A stretch of DNA of 57,225 bases from Bacillus sp. 123MFChir2 (GCF_000383235.1 NZ_KB910949.1:1-57225); one strand, 5' to 3'. Shown: positions 8,018 to 17,409, numbered from the stretch's first letter. The notes: generated by a model from the sequence alone, not told the origin. Made by a program: numbers and translations.

Positions 8018-10861
8018 TTACTTATTGTGAACAAATTCTTGTTCTTGTTGTAATTTGAAATTGATATTAAGCGTTTGATTAATAATCAATTCTTGTTCTT
8101 TTCTATGAACATGAGGATCGCCGCCTGATGGACTTGAACGGTCTGGACGTCCAATATAGTTCACTTTCACTTTGTCTGTAGCAAGTTCGAATAGAATTGG
8201 TGCGATATAATGCCATGCACCCATATTTCTTGGTTCTTCTTGTACCCATACGATTTCTTCCAAGTTTTCAAAACGCTCAGCGATCGCTTGGATTTTCTCA
8301 GTAGAGAATGGATATAACTGTTCAACGCGAACGATATGCACTTCATCAAGTGTATGTTCTTTCTTATTTGATTCAACATCTACTGCTAAATCGATTGCCA
8401 TCTTACCTGTCGTTAATACAAGACGCTTCACTTTACTTGTTTCTGTTCCAAGGTTCGGCTCTTCTACAACTGTTTGGAAGCTGCCCTCACTTAACTCAGA
8501 AGCAGGTGAAGATGTAAGTGGATGACGTAATAAGCTCTTTGGCGTCATAATTACTAACGGTCTTACATAATCAGTTCCAAGACTTGCTGCTTGGCGGCGC
8601 AGGATATGGAAATATTGCGCTGCACTTGTTAAGTTTGCAACTGTCCAGTTATTTTCTGCAGCAAGCTGTAAGAAACGTTCTGGACGAGCGCTAGAATGCT
8701 CAGGACCTTGCCCTTCATAACCGTGCGGAAGAAGTAAAACAAGTCCGGATTTTTGACCCCATTTTGCTCTTCCTGCTGAAACGAACTGGTCAAACAATGC
8801 TTGCGCTGTATTTGAGAAGTCTCCGTATTGTGCTTCCCACATTGTTAATGTTTCAGGAGAAAATACGTTATATCCATACTCAAATCCTACAACAGCAGCT
8901 TCAGAAAGCGGACTATTATGAACCGCGAAAGAAGCGCGTGCTTGTGGCAGACGGTGCATTGGCGAATACGTTTCGTTCGTTTCTGTATCATGTAATACAA
9001 CGTGGCGCTGTGCGAATGTACCGCGCTCTGAATCCTGTCCTGTCAGACGGATTGGCGTACCATCTTGTAAAATTGATGCAAACGCTAACGCTTCGGCATT
9101 TGCCCATTCTAGCTTACCGCCATCTTTAAATGCGTTCTCACGGCGTTCAAGGATTTTCTTTAATTTTGGATATACGTTAAAACCTTCTGGCCACTCAAGA
9201 AGACTTGTATTTAATTCTTTAAGTGTTTCTAATGGAACACCTGTCATCATTTTTGGAATGCCATTTGCAACTACTTCTGGAACTGCAACATTTGCAGATA
9301 CTTCTTTTTTATCAGAAGAAACTTGATTATATTCAGCTTTTAAATGCTCTTGTATAAATTGCGTAATTGTTTCTACTTCTTCAGCATTTAGAATGCCCTT
9401 TGTCTGTAACTCTTCAGCATATAAAGCTCTTACAGTCGGATGCTTGCTAACCTTTTTGTATACTTTCGGTTGTGTAACTGCTGGGTCATCCATTTCGTTA
9501 TGACCATAGCGGCGATATCCAATTAAGTCAATTAGGAAATCCTTTTTGAATAGCGTACGGTATTGGAAAGCAAGAGTAGCTGCAATGAGACAAGCTTCAG
9601 GATCATCAGCATTTACGTGCACAATCGGAATATCAAATCCTTTTGCAAGGTCACTTGAATATCTTGTTGAACGGGAATCATAGCTATCAGTTGTAAAGCC
9701 GACTGCATTATTCGCAATAACATGAATCGTTCCGCCTGTTTGATAACCTTTCAGCCTGCTTAAGTTCAGTGTTTCAGGTACGATACCTTGACCAGGGAAC
9801 GCAGCATCACCGTGTACTAAAATTGCGAAAGATTTAGAAACATCTTGCGTTGGATAACCTGCTTGTTCGCGATTTTCCTGAGCAGCACGTGCAAATCCTT
9901 CTACAACTGGATCTACAAATTCAAGGTGACTTGGGTTATTTGCTAAAGTAACTCGTGTAAGAGCTCCTTCAGATCCAACTAATTGCTCTTTACCTAAGTG
10001 ATACTTCACATCGCCAGTCCAGCCGATATTGTTCTTATCAGTGCCCTGCATCGGTGCTGAATGTTTAAATTCAGTGAACATGTGACTATATGGTTTTTCT
10101 AATGTATGAGCGAGTACGCTAAGACGTCCGCGGTGAGCCATCCCGATCATAATATCTTTCACGCCGCCCTTAGCGCCTTCAGAAACCATTTCATCAAGCA
10201 TAGGAACTAGCATATCAACGCCTTCGATAGAAAAGCGTTTTTGCCCAACAAATGTCTTATGCAAAAATTGCTCGAAACCTTCAACTGCTGTCAATCGTTT
10301 TAAAACAGCAATGCGTTTTTCATTTGATAGTGGGTGATACAAGGAAGTTGATTCAACCATTTGTTGTAGCCATGCACGCTCTTCACTATCTTGAACATGA
10401 GCGAACTCATAAGCTAAAGATTTTGAATAAATCTCTTTTAATCTATTAACAGCATCAAACGCTGTTTGTACATCTGCAGGTGCATCTGCCCAAACCATTT
10501 TAGCTGAAATCGCTTTCAAATCATTTTCACCTAGTCCCTCTAAAGAAAACTGCCCATCCACTTTTTCTTCAAGCGGATTAATATGTGCAGAAAGGTGACC
10601 ATAAGAACGAATATTTTCTAAAACCTTTGCGATTTTTAGAACTTTTTCTATATCTGTATTGTTTGGAGAAGAAAAATGCGAGTCCTCTGTAAAATCTGCA
10701 TGAAAAGGAGGAGCACCCCATCTTGCGAAAAGCTCTTCTAACTCTGGATCAACAGAACCTTCCCCGGCTACAAAACGATCGTACTGTTCAATGACATAGC
10801 CAAGGTTAGGACCATGGAACTTAGCCCAAGGGCTGTTTGTATTTGTATTCTTCGTCGTCAT
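8018..10861 (-). CDS. odhA: 2-oxoglutarate dehydrogenase E1 component
   Basis: A thiamine-diphosphate-dependent decarboxylase of about 947 aa that oxidatively decarboxylates 2-oxoglutarate and succinylates the E2 lipoyl arm. Visible family signatures are [18 protein letters not shown] at the N-terminus, [15 protein letters not shown], the ThDP region [19 protein letters not shown] with [28 protein letters not shown], and [15 protein letters not shown] near the end. The frame opens 14 codons earlier, but ATG 10861 (MTTKNTN) has AGGAGG at the right distance. It is the first gene of odhAB. A 430 bp upstream region holds a promoter candidate with a CcpA site. Length is normal for Bacillus OdhA. 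Confidence 0.97.
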   Translation of the reverse strand: MTTKNTNTNSPWAKFHGPNLGYVIEQYDRFVAGEGSVDPELEELFARWGAPPFHADFTEDSHFSSPNNTDIEKVLKIAKVLENIRSYGHLSAHINPLEEKVDGQFSLEGLGENDLKAISAKMVWADAPADVQTAFDAVNRLKEIYSKSLAYEFAHVQDSEERAWLQQMVESTSLYHPLSNEKRIAVLKRLTAVEGFEQFLHKTFVGQKRFSIEGVDMLVPMLDEMVSEGAKGGVKDIMIGMAHRGRLSVLAHTLEKPYSHMFTEFKHSAPMQGTDKNNIGWTGDVKYHLGKEQLVGSEGALTRVTLANNPSHLEFVDPVVEGFARAAQENREQAGYPTQDVSKSFAILVHGDAAFPGQGIVPETLNLSRLKGYQTGGTIHVIANNAVGFTTDSYDSRSTRYSSDLAKGFDIPIVHVNADDPEACLIAATLAFQYRTLFKKDFLIDLIGYRRYGHNEMDDPAVTQPKVYKKVSKHPTVRALYAEELQTKGILNAEEVETITQFIQEHLKAEYNQVSSDKKEVSANVAVPEVVANGIPKMMTGVPLETLKELNTSLLEWPEGFNVYPKLKKILERRENAFKDGGKLEWANAEALAFASILQDGTPIRLTGQDSERGTFAQRHVVLHDTETNETYSPMHRLPQARASFAVHNSPLSEAAVVGFEYGYNVFSPETLTMWEAQYGDFSNTAQALFDQFVSAGRAKWGQKSGLVLLLPHGYEGQGPEHSSARPERFLQLAAENNWTVANLTSAAQYFHILRRQAASLGTDYVRPLVIMTPKSLLRHPLTSSPASELSEGSFQTVVEEPNLGTETSKVKRLVLTTGKMAIDLAVDVESNKKEHTLDEVHIVRVEQLYPFSTEKIQAIAERFENLEEIVWVQEEPRNMGAWHYIAPILFELATDKVKVNYIGRPDRSSPSGGDPHVHRKEQELIINQTLNINFKLQQEQEFVHNK

Positions 10862-11166
10862 TTGACAAAACCTCCTACTCGTTAGAACCAGTAACGAGTG
10901 CAATTCATTTTATATTCTTATGTTATTACGATAATTTACATAATACAAAACGTTATTACTTATCTGTTTTGTAAAAAAACATTCACAATTACTTATCACC
11001 CAGAAATTTACTATGATTACCAAGTAAAACTTTTACAATAAAACCATTGAAAATAGTAGGACAAGTTCAATCTAGGGATAAAATGGAAAAATAATTACTA
11101 CTTATAAAATGTGTAGGAAATTAAGAATGTTCAAGTAAAAACGTTTTAAATTATGTATATTACAAT

Positions 11167-11191
11167 AATAAGCGCTTTCAAAAATATTATA
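11167..11191 (-). promoter_or_regulatory. odhA promoter candidate with cre (CcpA) site
   Basis: On the minus strand TATAAT (11191-11186) is followed by TGAAAGCGCTTATT (11180-11167), which fits the cre consensus and would overlap the transcription start. No good -35 box is visible at 17-18 bp. The rest of the 10862-11332 intergenic region is AT-rich with no further gene seen. Confidence 0.5.
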
Positions 11192-11332
11192 CAACAATAT
11201 CACAGTGGATAATAGGAAAAAAGATAAAATTGTGAATTTATTATCAATTCCGTTTATTAAAAGAGAAGATAGTAGAGTAGAAGGAAGCTTTTCTTAGAAA
11301 ATAAAAGATAGAACAGTATTTCTTACTATATT

Positions 11333-12217
11333 TTATATATTTTTCTTATAACTTAGCTTTAATAAACTTTTCAAATCTAGTTCAGCAACTAATACACTTA
11401 ATAAAATAAGTGTTGCACCTAAGTAACCTTTCAATGTGAGAGTTTCACCTGTGAAAAAGAAAGCGAACCCTGCAGAAAATACAGGTTCTAATGAAAAAAT
11501 AAGACCTGCATGTGTAGGAGTCGTGTGTTGCTGCGCAATGACTTGGACAATGAAAGCCATTGCTGTACAAAATATGCTTAATACTAAAATGGAAAACCAT
11601 GATTCCAAAGTGTTAGGAAGTTTTGGGGTTTCCATAAACATGGAGAAAATGATACTAAATAAGCCGACAAAACCGAGCTGTAACACGCCAAGAGCAATGG
11701 AATTCACATGCTTAGTCATAGTTCCAGTAACGATGATATGAACGGCATAAAATAAAGCGCATAAGATGCATAAGATATCACCGTAACCGATCTTTAATTC
11801 ACTATTGATTGTTAATAGTCCGATTCCTACTATCGTTAAAACAATTGCCAATACAACTTGTTTTTCAGGCTGTTGTTTTAAAAAGATAGATGATAGTATC
11901 GGGATGAATATAACGGTGAGACTCATTAAGAAACCAGCATTCGAAACCGTTGTATACTTTGTACCAAAAGTCGCACAAATATAAACGATAAATAAAATAG
12001 AAGCTAATATAAACGCATATTTTACAGTTTGAAAATCAATTTTGATTACATGTTTGTAAAATACGATGCCTGATAAAAGAAAGGCAATGATAAAACGTAA
12101 TGCGATTAAATTATATTCTTGTATGTAAGTGAGTCCGACCTTTGTAAGCAAGATGGAGGCACCCCAAAAAAATGTAACTAGTAGTAGCATTAAATCAGCT
12201 TTCAATTGAAGTTTCAT
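11333..12217 (-). CDS. EamA family (DMT) transporter
   Basis: A 294 aa membrane protein with about ten transmembrane segments arranged as two EamA repeats. The N-terminal repeat opens LLLVTFFWGASILLTKVGL, a strong family signature, and the second repeat has GYGDILCILCALFYAVHIIVTG and ends with EPVFSAGFAFFFTGE. Members export or import amino acids, metabolites or drugs, and the substrate cannot be read from sequence. GAGGA upstream of the ATG supports the start. The gene is convergent with nothing; it is read toward the odhA promoter, with no clear terminator before 11280. Confidence 0.85.
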   Translation of the reverse strand: MKLQLKADLMLLLVTFFWGASILLTKVGLTYIQEYNLIALRFIIAFLLSGIVFYKHVIKIDFQTVKYAFILASILFIVYICATFGTKYTTVSNAGFLMSLTVIFIPILSSIFLKQQPEKQVVLAIVLTIVGIGLLTINSELKIGYGDILCILCALFYAVHIIVTGTMTKHVNSIALGVLQLGFVGLFSIIFSMFMETPKLPNTLESWFSILVLSIFCTAMAFIVQVIAQQHTTPTHAGLIFSLEPVFSAGFAFFFTGETLTLKGYLGATLILLSVLVAELDLKSLLKLSYKKNI

Positions 12218-12343
12218 CTTTATTTCCTCGTAAGCTATAAATTATTTTGTAATCTTCAAGAACATGATTCTAAGAAATTATTAAACTATGATACCTTGGA
12301 AAATAAAACGAAAAAATCAGCTATTAACCTCCAATCTTTTTTA

Positions 12344-12535
12344 TTTATATAGATGCAAATTGAAAAACTAACATAAACCCCCTTTTCTTTTTCGATGGGC
12401 GAGAGCAACTGGTCATGGATAGAATCGATCAGGGCCTATTTCTGCCACATGCGCAGCGAAAACCAAAAAGAGCAAACAAGCGCAGTTTCATTTTTTTATA
12501 GTAGCAATCTATATGTGAAAAATGAATTTATATAT
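12344..12535 (+). repeat. bcr1-type repeat copy D
   Basis: Left end TTTATATAGATGCAAATTG and right end AATGAATTTATATA carry matching TTTATATA flanks, as expected for a TTTAT target duplication. The body is nearly the same as copy F at 26294, including the GTAGCAATCTATATGT tail, so these two are close relatives. Confidence 0.88.
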
Positions 12536-12706
12536 AATTCAATACAATCTTATTAATATTCATTTTAATATCAATTCTGAATATTTAAAACAAAAATCTT
12601 CTATGGACATGTAACATGAACTATCATAATTGGGAATTGTTTCTTCACGGATTCGTGGTTCTTTTCATTTCGTAAAACATACCTAAATAAGTATTGCGAA
12701 AAACTA

Positions 12707-12736
12707 TTGACAGAATATTAATGCAACCCCTATAAT
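12707..12736 (+). promoter_or_regulatory. Sigma-A promoter for the T-box/permease transcript
   Basis: TTGACA, an 18 bp spacer and TATAAT lie about 45 bp before the first T-box. This is the best-looking sigma-A promoter in the neighbourhood. Confidence 0.7.
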
Positions 12737-12777
12737 ACAAAACATACTTATAAAAGAGTCATATAAATTAAAATATA

Positions 12778-13035
12778 ATTGAGCAATGAAGGGAATTTTA
12801 GTAGTGCTTATCTCACTGTTTTAGAGAGCTGATGGAAGGTGCAAATCAGTACAAAGATAAGGATGAATTTCGATCCCGGAGCATCTTTTTCGAAGTAAAG
12901 GAAGACCTTTATGAGGGAAAGACGGTCAAATATGAGATCGTTATCAAAGTTGAGAGGCAGACGCAGTCTGCAATTAGGGTGGTAACGCGATATATTCGTC
13001 CCTACTGATATAATCAGTAGGGACTTTTTTATTAT
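12778..13035 (+). promoter_or_regulatory. T-box riboswitch 1 (probable Phe specifier)
   Basis: Stem I elements are visible: AGTAG on the 5' side of the specifier loop, AGAGAGCTGATGG, and GAATTTCGATCCCGGAGC on the 3' side. The T-box sequence appears as AGGGTGGTAACGCG at 12976-12989. The terminator hairpin GTCCCTACTGAT / ATCAGTAGGGAC with T6 runs from 12998 to 13032. Aligned with T-box 2, both loops keep TTC followed by a purine (12869-12871 here), so uncharged tRNA-Phe is the likely ligand. The canonical ACCGCG of the T-box reads AACGCG, which may weaken the antiterminator. Confidence 0.85.
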
Positions 13036-13186
13036 CCCGCTATTCGTGGGCAGTAACCCCCATTTCAAAAGTTAAAAAGAAACAAGGAAGATAGGTGGGG
13101 GATAATGGCTCGTAAAAGCCCGATTGGTTCAACTAACCATCAGTGGGAATAAAAAAATCCCCACTGATGGTTAGTTGAACCTTATA
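13036..13186 (+). repeat. Dispersed structured repeat inserted between the T-boxes
   Basis: It shares CCCGCTATTCGTGGGCAGTAA-like and CGTAAAAGCCCGATTGGT blocks with the copy inside bcr1 copy I (46796-46918, opposite strand). It ends in a perfect 22 bp inverted repeat (13126-13147 with 13160-13181) whose inner part is the CCATCAGTG hairpin of the second repeat family. No coding capacity. Confidence 0.7.
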
Positions 13187-13189
13187 CAG

Positions 13190-13442
13190 AAAACATAATA
13201 TTGGAAATGCAATGAAAGGAATACAGTAATACTTATTTCCCTGTTTCAGAGAGCTGATGGAAGGTGTGAATCAGTACATAAATAAGTGTGAAATTCAATC
13301 CCGGAGCATCTCTTTCCTTTATAAAGGAAAGGGCGGTCAATAGATCGTTAACAAAATGAAGAGGCAGACTTTAGTTTGCAATTAGGGTGGTACCGCGGTG
13401 TGAATCGTCCCTGTCATGTAGGACAGGGATGATTTTTTTTTT
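13190..13442 (+). promoter_or_regulatory. T-box riboswitch 2 (probable Phe specifier)
   Basis: It has the same architecture as T-box 1: CAGTAATAC, AGAGAGCTGATGG, GAAATTCAATCCCGGAGC with TTC at 13294-13296, and the canonical AGGGTGGTACCGCGG. The terminator CGTCCCTGTC / GGACAGGGATG is followed by a long T-run (13404-13442). It lies 80 bp before the permease start, so charged tRNA stops transcription before the gene and uncharged tRNA lets it through. Confidence 0.9.
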
Positions 13443-13519
13443 ATTAAAAGAAAAACTACAATTGATCCTATAAAATCTTTTGTAATATTAAAATCTTATA
13501 TAAACGAGAGGAGAACATC

Positions 13520-14848
13520 ATGGAATTACAAAAAAAGTTATTGCCGCGGCATGTCCGTTTGATGGCACTCGGAGGAGCAATCGGTACAGGGATATTTAAA
13601 GGAACTTCTGAAACAGTATCAATAGCGGGGCCAGCAGTTATTTTTTCTTATCTGTTTGCAGGATTATTGCTTCTTGTTGTCATGAGTGCAATCGCAGAGA
13701 TGGCTATCGCTTATCCTGGGATGAATATGAAAGGGTTTATTCGTAAAGCATTTGGATCAAACGTGTCGTTTGTAATTGGATGGATGTACTGTTTCATGTT
13801 ATTAGTTGTATGCGTCATTGAAGTAATCGCTGCCGGAAGCTTTCTGCAATATTGGTTTCCTTCCATGTCTTTATGGTCTTTAAGCTTTATTAGTGCAATT
13901 TTCATTGTGGCTATTAATTTTATGAATGTAAAACATTACGGCGAGTTTGAATTTTGGTTTGCCGGAATTAAAATTACGATGATTGTTCTATTTCTTATTT
14001 TAGGCGGGGCTATTTTATTCGGAGTAATTCCAAGTAATGAAGCAAACTATATGCAAAACTACGTACAGCATCAGGGATTCTTCCCGCACGGCTGGTCAGG
14101 AGTATTTTCTGCATTATTAATCGTTATTTTTTCTTACGGTGGTTCCGAACTAATCGGATTGACTGTAACGGAAATGAAGGATACAGAGAAAGTATTGCCT
14201 AGAGTGATTAAAGGAGTATTTTGGAGAATCGTATTATTCTATACACTTCCAATTCTTATCATTTGTGGATTAATTCCATGGAATGAAATTGGCAACCAAG
14301 CAAGTCCGTTTGTACAAGTGTTATCTGTAGTTGGATTTAAAGGATCAGCTCATATTATGAACTTTGTTCTGATCACAGCAGTATTGTCTGCGGCAAACTC
14401 TGGTATTTACGGATGCACACGTATGCTGCATTCCTTAGCGGCAGAAGGAGAAGCGCCGAAACAATTTTCATTTGTTGCAAAGAACGGTGTTCCAGTATAT
14501 AGCGTTATATTGAGCTCTATTGTTCTTATTAGTGGGACATTTGTCGCATACGTTTCACCTGACCGTGTGTTTGGGTACTTAATGGCAATTCCAGGATTTA
14601 CAGTATCAGTGGTGTGGACATGTATATGTTTAGCACAACTGAAGCTTCGCAAAACATATACAAAATTGCCGCATTTTAAAGTATGGGCATTTCCATATGC
14701 AACTTTATTTACTGCAGTCACATTAAGTATTTGCTGCGTGGCATTTACATTCAGCGATCAAAATAGAGCGAGTATTTTTGTTTGTTTAGGCATTTTAATG
14801 ATCTTAATTCTATGTTCTATTTTTGTAGGAAAAAAGAAAAACGTATAG
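13520..14848 (+). CDS. Amino acid permease, APC superfamily (AAT type)
   Basis: A 442 aa membrane protein with 12 predicted transmembrane segments. The opening LLPRHVRLMALGGAIGTGIFKGTSE and the GSELIGLTVTEMKD stretch after helix 5-6 are signatures of the AAT group (2.A.3.1), which includes aromatic and other amino acid importers such as AroP, PheP and YvbW-like proteins. Two tandem T-boxes control it. Their shared TTC suggests phenylalanine limitation induces it, making phenylalanine or aromatic amino acids the likely cargo; this is inference. GAGAGGAG precedes the ATG. A terminator follows at once, so it is monocistronic. Confidence 0.88.
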   Translation: MELQKKLLPRHVRLMALGGAIGTGIFKGTSETVSIAGPAVIFSYLFAGLLLLVVMSAIAEMAIAYPGMNMKGFIRKAFGSNVSFVIGWMYCFMLLVVCVIEVIAAGSFLQYWFPSMSLWSLSFISAIFIVAINFMNVKHYGEFEFWFAGIKITMIVLFLILGGAILFGVIPSNEANYMQNYVQHQGFFPHGWSGVFSALLIVIFSYGGSELIGLTVTEMKDTEKVLPRVIKGVFWRIVLFYTLPILIICGLIPWNEIGNQASPFVQVLSVVGFKGSAHIMNFVLITAVLSAANSGIYGCTRMLHSLAAEGEAPKQFSFVAKNGVPVYSVILSSIVLISGTFVAYVSPDRVFGYLMAIPGFTVSVVWTCICLAQLKLRKTYTKLPHFKVWAFPYATLFTAVTLSICCVAFTFSDQNRASIFVCLGILMILILCSIFVGKKKNV

Positions 14849-14855
14849 TAATACT

Positions 14856-14885
14856 AAAGGCAGACCGTTGTATGGTCTGCCTTTA
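14856..14885 (+). terminator. Terminator after the permease
   Basis: AAAGGCAGACC pairs with GGTCTGCCTTT around a 7-base loop, 8 bp beyond the stop codon. Confidence 0.8.
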
Positions 14886-15032
14886 TAGTGTAAGAAAGTA
14901 TAAGCGACCACTCTTACAGACATTTTTCTATTAATAAGGTACACTTTATTGGAAGTAATGTAGTGATCAAGTGCAATGATTGAATAGAAAAGAACTTAAA
15001 CTGTAATAAACTTAAAAATTAAGGAGCTTGTC

Positions 15033-15686
15033 ATGACAATTATTGATAAATTAAAACTAACGAAATTCAAAAACATGACCGTAATTAATCAACCAAGCGA
15101 CTACAAGATCTTTACGGAACAAAAAACGACCCTTTCAAAAGAACATGATGCGATTTTCATTTTTGTAGAAACACTGGATGAGATGGTTACGCACACAAAT
15201 AATATCCTAAACAATGACCAACTTCTACTTGAAAAAGGCTATATATTTTTTGCATATCCGAAAAAAGGGAATAAGCGTTATGAAACCTTTATTCACAGAG
15301 ATGAAATGTTCCCAGCAATGAACGTTGGTGAAGACGGATATATAGGAAGTAGCGATATCAAGTTCGCACGTATGGTAAGCATGGATGACGTTTTCACTGT
15401 AGTCGGACTAAAACGCGAAAAAAAGAAAGAAAAGAAAACAGCAGCTGTGAGCCAGTGCGTTGCAGATTATGAGAACAATGTAAAAGATGTCGAAGCATTA
15501 CTAGCCGACCATCCAAACGAACTGAAGTTTTACCAAAGCTTAACCCATGGATATCAAAAAGACTGGGCACGTCACATCTTCTCGGCAAAGCAACAACAAA
15601 CACGCGACAAGCGTTATCAACAAATGGTTGATATCCTTTCGCAAGGGTATAAAACACTTGATTTATTCCGTAGGGGGAAGAAATAA
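15033..15686 (+). CDS. YdeI/OmpD-associated (OmdA) family protein
   Basis: A soluble 217 aa protein. The C-terminal 60 residues (FYQSLTHGYQKDWARHIFSA, then QQQTRDKRYQQMVDILSQGY) form the OmdA/YdeI module, a small helical domain linked in enterobacteria to bacteriocin or peptide stress. The N-terminal 130 residues resemble a DUF3052-like region (HDAIFIFVETLDEMV, KGYIFFAYPKKGNKRYETFIHRD split). A Lys-rich linker (KREKKKEKK) joins them. AAGGAG precedes the ATG. No partner gene is adjacent. The name reflects homology only; the role in Bacillus is not known. Confidence 0.7.
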   Translation: MTIIDKLKLTKFKNMTVINQPSDYKIFTEQKTTLSKEHDAIFIFVETLDEMVTHTNNILNNDQLLLEKGYIFFAYPKKGNKRYETFIHRDEMFPAMNVGEDGYIGSSDIKFARMVSMDDVFTVVGLKREKKKEKKTAAVSQCVADYENNVKDVEALLADHPNELKFYQSLTHGYQKDWARHIFSAKQQQTRDKRYQQMVDILSQGYKTLDLFRRGKK

Positions 15687-15737
15687 ACTGAAGCATTCAT
15701 CAGTGGGGATTTTCTTCATTCTCCATTGATGGAAATC
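15687..15737 (+). repeat. Hairpin repeat, degenerate member
   Basis: ACTGAAGCATTCATCAGTGG, a loop, then CTCCATTGATGGAA is a worn copy of the AAAGTGAAACTTCCATCAG family. As at 4752 it starts at the stop codon of the preceding gene. Confidence 0.5.
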
Positions 15738-15865
15738 GCACAGCACCGCTAAACTGTAAGACGTAGGAGCGCGATATTGTTTCTTTTTATGATTAATTTC
15801 TGCGTCCGATCTTTCAGTGTATTTTTAGATATTACTTTTGCGACAAGTCAAGCATACGAAGGAAA

Positions 15866-15893
15866 GGAGCGTCCAAATACGGACGCTCTTTTT
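15866..15893 (+). terminator. Strong terminator in a 315 bp intergenic stretch with no gene
   Basis: GAGCGTCC pairs with GGACGCTC, followed by T5. The 120 bp before it (15740-15865) contain no convincing ORF, so it may end an unrecognised small RNA or be the remote terminator of the OmdA gene. Confidence 0.7.
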
Positions 15894-16003
15894 ACTTATT
15901 TTAACATGCTGGTTTATATGGTGTTTTTGATCAAATGTTATTTAAGAGCTATAACTACAAAAGGATTTGGGATTGAGGGGCATAAATATTTATTGATCTA
16001 AAT

Positions 16004-16531
16004 CTAATTTTCTTTCGTTATATCATACTTTAACAATTGTCGTTGGTCGTAAAACTTCTCATAAATAATACCCATTAAATAGAAAAATATTAGACCAAAA
16101 CAAATGTGAATGAGTGTAAATTTAGCTCCAAATGAAGCAAATTCATACACCATAACAGGTAATTTTGCAGTTGTCCAAACTCCTAGAAAAAATACAATGT
16201 ATCGTATGCTCGCTCCTTTTTTTAATAAAAGTGCCGCGATTGGAAAAGCAACATAGAGGGGGCCAGCTGCAATCCCTCCTAATAATAGGGAGAACAAGAT
16301 GCCATAGATACCAGATTTTTTTCCCATATATTTAATTAATGTTTCTTTCTTCACCCACTGGTCAAGCAACCCTACGAATAGTAAGACAGGGGGAAGTAGA
16401 AACAGCATATCTAAAATACTTTTTCCTGTTAATTGAAATGCATTCCATCCCAGCGATTGGTTTACAAAAGTTAGTATAATGAGTCCAAATAGTAAAATGA
16501 AAAAGAAACGATATCTTCTTAATTCATTCAT
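16004..16531 (-). CDS. Half-size DUF318 (ArsP-like) permease subunit B
   Basis: A 175 aa membrane protein with about five helices. The core LLLGGIAAGPLYVAFPIAALLLKKGA (about residues 84-109) is the repeated motif of the DUF318/ArsP_1 permease family (Gly-Gly, AGP, then a Phe-Pro-Ile). Full family members are about 300-350 aa and contain this motif twice, so this is one half. ATG 16531 overlaps the stop of subunit A by ATGA, and the ribosome site GGTGGTGAT lies in the end of that gene, indicating translational coupling. With subunit A it probably forms a heterodimeric transporter; the cargo is unknown. Confidence 0.75.
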   Translation of the reverse strand: MNELRRYRFFFILLFGLIILTFVNQSLGWNAFQLTGKSILDMLFLLPPVLLFVGLLDQWVKKETLIKYMGKKSGIYGILFSLLLGGIAAGPLYVAFPIAALLLKKGASIRYIVFFLGVWTTAKLPVMVYEFASFGAKFTLIHICFGLIFFYLMGIIYEKFYDQRQLLKYDITKEN

Positions 16532-17010
16532 GCCATCACCACCCAAATAATATATGAAAATATGAGAGACATTAACAATGCAGATGCATTACGAGAATAA
16601 GCAAAACTTCGCCCAAATATCTTTTGTTCCATCGGTAAAGTTGTGATTCCTACTGACATTAATGTAGACATTAATGCCGCAACTTGAGGAAGGCCCGCAC
16701 CATTTTGAACTAATGTATTTCCAAGAGGAAACACAATAAAGCTTGGAATGAGTGCAACAGAGCCAATTATTGCTGAATAAACAATACCGATAAATCCAGA
16801 TTTTTCCCCAATGATGGAAGAAATGAAGGAAGGAGTTAATATAGAGAGTGATAGTCCAACGAACAGCATAATCGATAATATAGAAGGGATAAGATTACGA
16901 AACATGTTCCATGACTTTAATAGAGCATCTTTTGTTTTATTTCGATCTTTTATAAAAGAAATACTGGTAAGAATAATAGCTATAGTGTAAAGGATAGTAC
17001 CATTAATCAT
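16528..17010 (-). CDS. Half-size DUF318 (ArsP-like) permease subunit A
   Basis: A 160 aa membrane protein with about five helices. Residues around 79-105 (IIGSVALIPSFIVFPLGNTLVQNGAG) are the counterpart of the core motif in subunit B, with the sequence IPSFIVFPLG in place of AGPLYVAFPI. The two proteins together reconstruct one DUF318 permease. I chose ATG 17010 (MINGTILY) because GGAAGGGG lies upstream; an earlier in-frame codon at 17034 has none. It overlaps the padR stop by 8 bp and the subunit B start by 4 bp, so the three genes form a tight operon. Confidence 0.75.
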   Translation of the reverse strand: MINGTILYTIAIILTSISFIKDRNKTKDALLKSWNMFRNLIPSILSIMLFVGLSLSILTPSFISSIIGEKSGFIGIVYSAIIGSVALIPSFIVFPLGNTLVQNGAGLPQVAALMSTLMSVGITTLPMEQKIFGRSFAYSRNASALLMSLIFSYIIWVVMA

Positions 17011-17344
17011 GATTATACCCCTTCCATTTTTCATATTTATTTAAGAAAAATGATAAATTCTTAATTTTTTCTTCAATATCCATTTGAAAATCTTCTAATG
17101 TTCTTTTCCCAACGGTAGTAATTTTGTACATTTTTATCGGCTTATCTTGATCAGATGTATCCAAATAAGACTCAACAGCACCCTCTTTTTCTAATTTCTT
17201 AAGTGTGCGATAGATGATGGCACTATCGATTGGATTGACGGGAAGCTCTTCTTCACATTTCTGCAGAAGTTTCCCTCCATAGCTATCTCCCTCTGTTAAA
17301 AACAGCAAAAGAAATGCAGCTGTATGTCTCCCTGTATGTTTCAT
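17003..17344 (-). CDS. PadR family transcriptional regulator
   Basis: A 113 aa repressor-type protein. The winged-helix domain shows LLLFLTEGDSYGGKLLQKCEE and then IIYRTLKKLEKEGAVES, the PadR recognition helix and wing, with a short C-terminal helix (about 85-110) for dimerisation. It is the first gene of an operon with two half permeases, so it probably controls them in response to their cargo. A 49 bp near-perfect palindrome lies 66 bp upstream of its ATG and is the obvious operator for self-control. CAGGAGGAG precedes the start. Confidence 0.88.
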   Translation of the reverse strand: MKHTGRHTAAFLLLFLTEGDSYGGKLLQKCEEELPVNPIDSAIIYRTLKKLEKEGAVESYLDTSDQDKPIKMYKITTVGKRTLEDFQMDIEEKIKNLSFFLNKYEKWKGYNHD

Positions 17345-17409
17345 GAAATATATCTCCTCCTGAATGAAATGTAAAAAATATTTTTTGTCATCATAACATT
17401 AAAATTATT

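Noticed and set aside
12808-13068. Minus-strand ORF of 86 aa across T-box 1
   Set aside because: It overlaps a complete T-box leader with terminator. Composition and lack of a ribosome site argue against coding.
15777-16001. Plus-strand ORF of 74 aa MFLFMINFCVRSF
   Set aside because: No ribosome site, a terminator hairpin lies in its middle, and the sequence looks non-coding.
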